A stretch of 8,125 nt of DNA, taken from Flavobacteriales bacterium (GTDB lineage Bacteria; Bacteroidota; Bacteroidia; Flavobacteriales_D; Sanyastnellaceae). Location of the stretch: positions 1-8,125 of the forward strand of contig WTJL01000054.1 in assembly GCA_011524845.1 (NCBI GenBank), in the 5' to 3' direction. Positions within the stretch are counted from its first letter, which is position 1. Each line of letters starts with the position of its first letter. The notes below the pieces were generated by a model. That model had not been told where the DNA came from and ran no database searches. It saw only the letters and a list, made by a program, of their open reading frames with translations. The position numbers and the translations under genes are program-made. Below are positions 6,701-8,125 of the stretch, one piece after another.

Positions 6701-7098
6701 TGAAGCCCCATGGCACGGCCGTCGTCGGGATGGTAAATCCGGGCGATGCCGTAGTCGTGAAGCTCCTTGATTTCCTCCGGGAGAATGGTTCCTCCGCCTC
6801 CACCAAAAATCCGAATGTGCCCCGCCCCGCGTTCGTCCAAGAGGTCCTTCATGTACTTGAAGTACTCCATGTGTCCGCCTTGGTAGGAGGTCATGGCGAT
6901 CGCCTGGGCGTCTTCTTGAATGGCGGTGGTCACCACCTCGTCGACGCTGCGGTCGTGTCCGAGATGGATGACTTCACATCCGGTCCGTTGCATGATGCGG
7001 CGCATGATGTTGATCGCGGCATCGTGACCGTCAAACAGGCTGGCGGCCGTGACGATTCGGACTTTGTGCTTGGGGGTGTAAGGGGTGGGATTCTCCAT
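3736..7098 (-). CDS. icmF: Fused isobutyryl-CoA mutase with MeaB-like GTPase domain (IcmF)
   Basis: A 1120-residue fusion in the IcmF order. Residues ~12-142 are a B12-binding domain with DGHDAAIN (23-30; His25 is the lower cobalt ligand), SYQGGH (71-76) and a GGGGG turn (99-103). Residues ~195-420 are a MeaB/ArgK-type GTPase with P-loop GITGTGGAGKSS (201-212), VDPSKRKTGGALLGDRIRM (235-253), ETSGIGQSD (297-305) and NKFD (344-347). Residues ~555-1110 are the mutase TIM barrel. The enzyme uses adenosylcobalamin to interconvert isobutyryl-CoA and n-butyryl-CoA; the G domain loads and edits the cofactor. Phe581 (RMFAGEG) and Gln769 (KEDQAQNTCIF) replace the Tyr and Arg of methylmalonyl-CoA mutase and match the isobutyryl-CoA pair described for IcmF, so methylmalonyl-CoA mutase is disfavoured. 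An extra segment of about 40 residues lies near 685-755. ATG at 7098 starts right at the family N-terminus. It lies 48 nt after truC and its stop overlaps the next gene. Confidence 0.95.
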   Translation of the reverse strand: MENPTPYTPKHKVRIVTAASLFDGHDAAINIMRRIMQRTGCEVIHLGHDRSVDEVVTTAIQEDAQAIAMTSYQGGHMEYFKYMKDLLDERGAGHIRIFGGGGGTILPEEIKELHDYGIARIYHPDDGRAMGLQGMINDLIEKADFNTVPSLEDLDGAMDRLSQRNVRDLARCITAAENNADDFGKAFESIRASLPKVPVLGITGTGGAGKSSMVDELVRRFLLDFPDKRIALVSVDPSKRKTGGALLGDRIRMNAIHSDRVYMRSLATRQSNLALSRHVQEALDILKAAEFDLIVLETSGIGQSDTEIMDHSDVSLYVMTPEFGAATQLEKIDMLDFADVVAINKFDKRGAQDALRDVRKQFKRNHDLWDAQDDDLPVVGTIASQFNDPGTNELYRRMMNTLADKTGANLTSTFAAEQGTSEKVFIIPPARTRYLSEIAETNRAYDRWAEKQSDLAGRLQAVKTASSEVDGDAAKALTDAGAQIQLDLDARLHDWLRAWPDMKARYAASEYVFQVRGKDIRIPTSSKSLSHQDIPKVALPDLHGWRDLAKWHLQENVPGAFPYTAGIYPFKREGEDPTRMFAGEGGPERTNKRFHYVSLGMSAKRLSTAFDSVTLYGRDPDLRPDIYGKVGNSGVSICCLDDAKKLYSGFDLCAPNTSVSMTINGPAPVMLGFFLNAAIDQRCEKHIREHGMEADVEKVLKAKWDDRGLHRPSYLGDLPEGNDGLGLLLLGCTGDEVLDAETYNTLKAEALHSVRGTVQADILKEDQAQNTCIFSTEFALRLMGDVQDHFIRHQVRNFYSVSISGYHIAEAGANPITQLAFTLANGFTYVEYYLSRGMDIDKFGPNLSFFFSNGIDPEYAVIGRVARRIWAKAMREKYGASARAQMLKYHIQTSGRSLHAQEIDFNDIRTTLQALYAIYDNCNSLHTNAYDEAITTPTEASVRRAMAIQLIINKELGLAKNENPLQGSFIVEQLTDLVEEAVLSEFDRITERGGVLGAMETMYQRSRIQEESLHYEMLKHTGEYPIVGVNTFLSKEGSPTLVPGEVIRATQEEKQQQLSNLGALHAMSSDAATDALRKVQDAAVSGGNMFDVLMEACKWCSLGQLTEAMFEVGGAYRRNM

Positions 7099-7099
7099 G

Positions 7100-7118
7100 G
7101 CGTTGCGTGGAACAACGC
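7100..7118 (-). other. Hairpin at the icmF start codon
   Basis: GCGTTG (7100-7105) and CAACGC (7113-7118) form a perfect 6-bp stem with a 7-nt loop. On the minus strand the stem ends one base before the icmF ATG (7098). It has no T-tract, so it is not a convincing intrinsic terminator for truC. If transcribed it would sit on the ribosome landing site and could modulate icmF translation. Short stems of this kind also arise by chance in GC-rich DNA. Confidence 0.3.
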
Positions 7119-7125
7119 GAAATTA
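7118..7125 (-). promoter_or_regulatory. Possible Bacteroidota-type -7 element upstream of icmF
   Basis: TAATTTCG on the minus strand matches the Bacteroidota -7 consensus TAnnTTTG at five of six defined positions. No TTTG is seen at the expected -33 distance, and the implied leader would be only about 15 nt. It is the only such match I noticed in the 48-bp truC-icmF gap, so icmF may have its own promoter in addition to read-through from truC. Confidence 0.22.
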
Positions 7126-7146
7126 GGCCAAACCCCCTGCCGCCCT

Positions 7147-7938
7147 TCACATCGTCGCTGCGTCCGACCGAGGCACGCTACCGAGGTCACCGTCCCACGA
7201 CCAGCCGTCCAGAATGGCATTCCATCCTTCTGGTACGCCTGCCTGCAGGCGCAGGATGCGTTCACCGTCAGGATGTTGGACCTCGAGGCGGCCGGCGTGA
7301 AGCATCAGCGTGTCGGTCCCTGTTTCTCCAGCCACGAAGCGGTTGTGCTTTTTGTCGCCGTAACGCGAGTCTCCCACAATCGGGTGCCTCAAATGGCGGA
7401 AGTGGAGGCGGATTTGGTGAAAACGGCCGGTCTCGGGCCGGCACTCCACCAAGCTGTACCGCGCCGTTTGGTAGGGGCCCACCGGGTGGTTCAGTTCAGT
7501 CCGCGCCAACGTTGTGTAGTGGGTTCGCGCTTCCTTGGGCTCGGGGTTGTGGGCGGTGGGCAGGGGTTTCTCCACGACGCCCTCGTCTTCCGTCCATCCG
7601 CGAACCACGGCCCAGTACACCTTGGTCGTTCGGCGGTGGACAAACTCCAGCTTCAGTGCATTCAGCGCGTCGCCAGGAGGGGCGAAGAGGACAATGCCGC
7701 TCGTCGGCTTGTCCAAGCGATGCACCGGCTGCAACCATGCTTCCCGCGGCCGTGTTTTGTTGACGAGGTCGCGCAAATTGAAAGGCTCGTGAAAATCGAT
7801 GTCCGTCCGGTGCACCAGAAGCCGGTTGGGTTTCACCACGGCGCACACGTCTTCGTCCTCGTGCAAGATGTGGAATGCAGGTTCTGCACTTGAGGGCGTG
7901 GAAGGCGCGTCGTTTGGGGTGGTCGAAGAGTGGTTCAA
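7147..7938 (-). CDS. truC: tRNA pseudouridine(65) synthase TruC-like (RluA-family pseudouridine synthase)
   Basis: A 263-residue RluA-family enzyme. It isomerises uridine to pseudouridine in RNA; for TruC the target is U65 in the tRNA acceptor stem. The catalytic motif is PVHRLDKPTSGIVLFA (71-86), with Asp76 as nucleophile. The TruC subgroup is indicated by LVHRTDID (41-48), VRGWTEDEGVVEKPL, THYTTLARTE, the RPETGRFHQIRLHFRHLRH run with PIVGDSRYGDKKHNR, LMLHAGRL and the AGVPEGWNAIL tail, which track E. coli TruC segment by segment as I recall it. There is no S4 domain, as expected for TruC. Start: no ATG exists upstream of the conserved region, and an in-frame stop lies at 7977-7975. TTG at 7938 is the only start that keeps the full HILHEDED strand; it adds a ~20-residue Ser/Thr/Pro-rich lead. 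It is the first gene of the minus-strand run, 48 nt before icmF, and may only share read-through with it. Confidence 0.86.
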   Translation of the reverse strand: MNHSSTTPNDAPSTPSSAEPAFHILHEDEDVCAVVKPNRLLVHRTDIDFHEPFNLRDLVNKTRPREAWLQPVHRLDKPTSGIVLFAPPGDALNALKLEFVHRRTTKVYWAVVRGWTEDEGVVEKPLPTAHNPEPKEARTHYTTLARTELNHPVGPYQTARYSLVECRPETGRFHQIRLHFRHLRHPIVGDSRYGDKKHNRFVAGETGTDTLMLHAGRLEVQHPDGERILRLQAGVPEGWNAILDGWSWDGDLGSVPRSDAATM

Positions 7939-7940
7939 AA

Positions 7941-7954
7941 CCGCTAATTTGCGG
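7941..7954. promoter_or_regulatory. Near-perfect 14-bp palindrome in the divergent truC / secreted-protein intergenic region
   Basis: CCGCTAATTTGCGG has perfect CCGC/GCGG arms around an AT-rich core; 12 of its 14 bases agree with its reverse complement. It lies 3 bp from the truC start and 53 bp from the divergent ATG at 8007, where an operator would lie. The other notable elements in this 68-bp gap are a GGAGGAGGAG purine run on the minus strand (7967-7976), a small CCTCC-TCA-GGAGG stem next to it, and TAGATTTA (minus strand, 7957-7964), a weak -7-like match. No regulator-specific consensus was recognised. Confidence 0.25.
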
Positions 7955-8006
7955 GCTAAATCTACTCCTCCTCCTCAGGAGGCCACACGGAATCTTGGTT
8001 CTTTTG

Positions 8007-8125
8007 ATGAACAACATGAAAATACAGTTCAACCTCCGCCACATCTGCACCCTGCTCATGCTTGCAGGACTGGGGCAGTCTGGCATGTTTGGACAAGCCA
8101 TCGGCGTTGAGGTGGTGGTGGACAC
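8007..8125 (+). CDS. N-terminus of a secreted protein with Sec signal peptide (3'-truncated by the window)
   Basis: ATG at 8007 opens a frame that runs off the window after 39 codons. The visible start MNNMKIQFNLRHICTLLMLA has a positively charged n-region (K5, R11, H12) and then a hydrophobic core. GLGQSGMFGQA is a plausible signal-peptidase region with cleavage after QA, followed by the mature beginning IGVEVVVD. A second ATG at 8016 (MKIQF) is an equally plausible start. No close Shine-Dalgarno sequence is seen, which is normal for Bacteroidota. The mature start resembles those of large T9SS-exported proteins I have seen in this phylum, and the left end of the window carries such a cargo gene, so a second T9SS cargo is likely; the C-terminus that would prove it is outside the window. 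Confidence 0.75.
   Translation, partial: MNNMKIQFNLRHICTLLMLAGLGQSGMFGQAIGVEVVVD

Noticed and set aside
3736..7098. Calling the mutase a methylmalonyl-CoA mutase
   Set aside because: The B12-GTPase-mutase order in one chain and the Phe581/Gln769 pair are those of IcmF, not of MutA/MutB.
7100..7118. Intrinsic terminator between truC and icmF
   Set aside because: The stem is short and no run of T follows on the minus strand; the icmF start codon comes immediately after.
7099..7146. Cobalamin riboswitch ahead of icmF
   Set aside because: The gap is only 48 bp and no B12-box-like sequence is visible; the element needs well over 150 nt.
6265..7893. Long plus-strand open frame (542 codons) opposite icmF and truC
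   Set aside because: It runs across the antisense of two conserved genes and their gap; composition and lack of motifs mark it as a shadow.
7496..8125. Minus-strand open frame entering from the right edge and overlapping truC
   Set aside because: It is out of frame with truC, covers the intergenic region and the signal-peptide gene, and its translation is low-complexity Arg/Pro/Ser-rich sequence.

Overview
The window is a densely packed stretch of about 8.1 kb, GC-rich by eye, from a member of the Bacteroidota (Cytophaga/Flavobacteria side). Three things point there. The first gene ends in a type IX secretion system type-B sorting domain (gliding motility-associated C-terminal domain). The mutase is close to what I remember of Bacteroidota homologues. 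Start codons lack convincing Shine-Dalgarno sequences. I cannot name a genus.

Layout, left to right. Bases 1-855 (+) are the 3' end of a large secreted protein with two InlB-B-like repeats and a T9SS type-B CTD. It overlaps by 4 nt a DMT/EamA-family transporter (852-1700, +). A five-gene minus-strand cluster then runs leftwards from 7938 to 1683. In transcription order it is: truC, the tRNA pseudouridine-65 synthase (7938-7147); icmF, a fused isobutyryl-CoA mutase with its own GTPase chaperone domain (7098-3736); a P-loop sulfotransferase-like protein (3739-3011); a fold-type IV aminotransferase-like protein (3007-2093); and a small four-helix membrane protein (2096-1683). Junctions from icmF onward are -4, +3 and -4 nt, so the last four genes are almost certainly one transcript. 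The cluster ends in an 18-bp tail-to-tail overlap with the EamA gene. At the right edge a new plus-strand gene with a clear signal peptide begins (8007), divergent from truC.

How the genes may work together. IcmF interconverts isobutyryl-CoA and n-butyryl-CoA. A branched-chain aminotransferase would supply the keto-acid precursor of isobutyryl-CoA from valine, so a link to branched-chain carbon is the first idea. However, the aminotransferase-like protein has His161 where a gap-free comparison with the family consensus, as I remember it, places the PLP Schiff-base lysine; Lys159 lies two residues upstream. It also sits directly behind a sulfotransferase-like gene, and I recall the same two domains fused in the same order in plant proteins called branched-chain aminotransferase-like. 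This two-protein module next to a B12-dependent mutase is the most promising candidate in the window for undescribed biochemistry. The rest is ordinary genome content. No tRNA, rRNA, CRISPR array, insertion sequence or phage gene was seen, and no non-coding gap exceeds about 70 bp.
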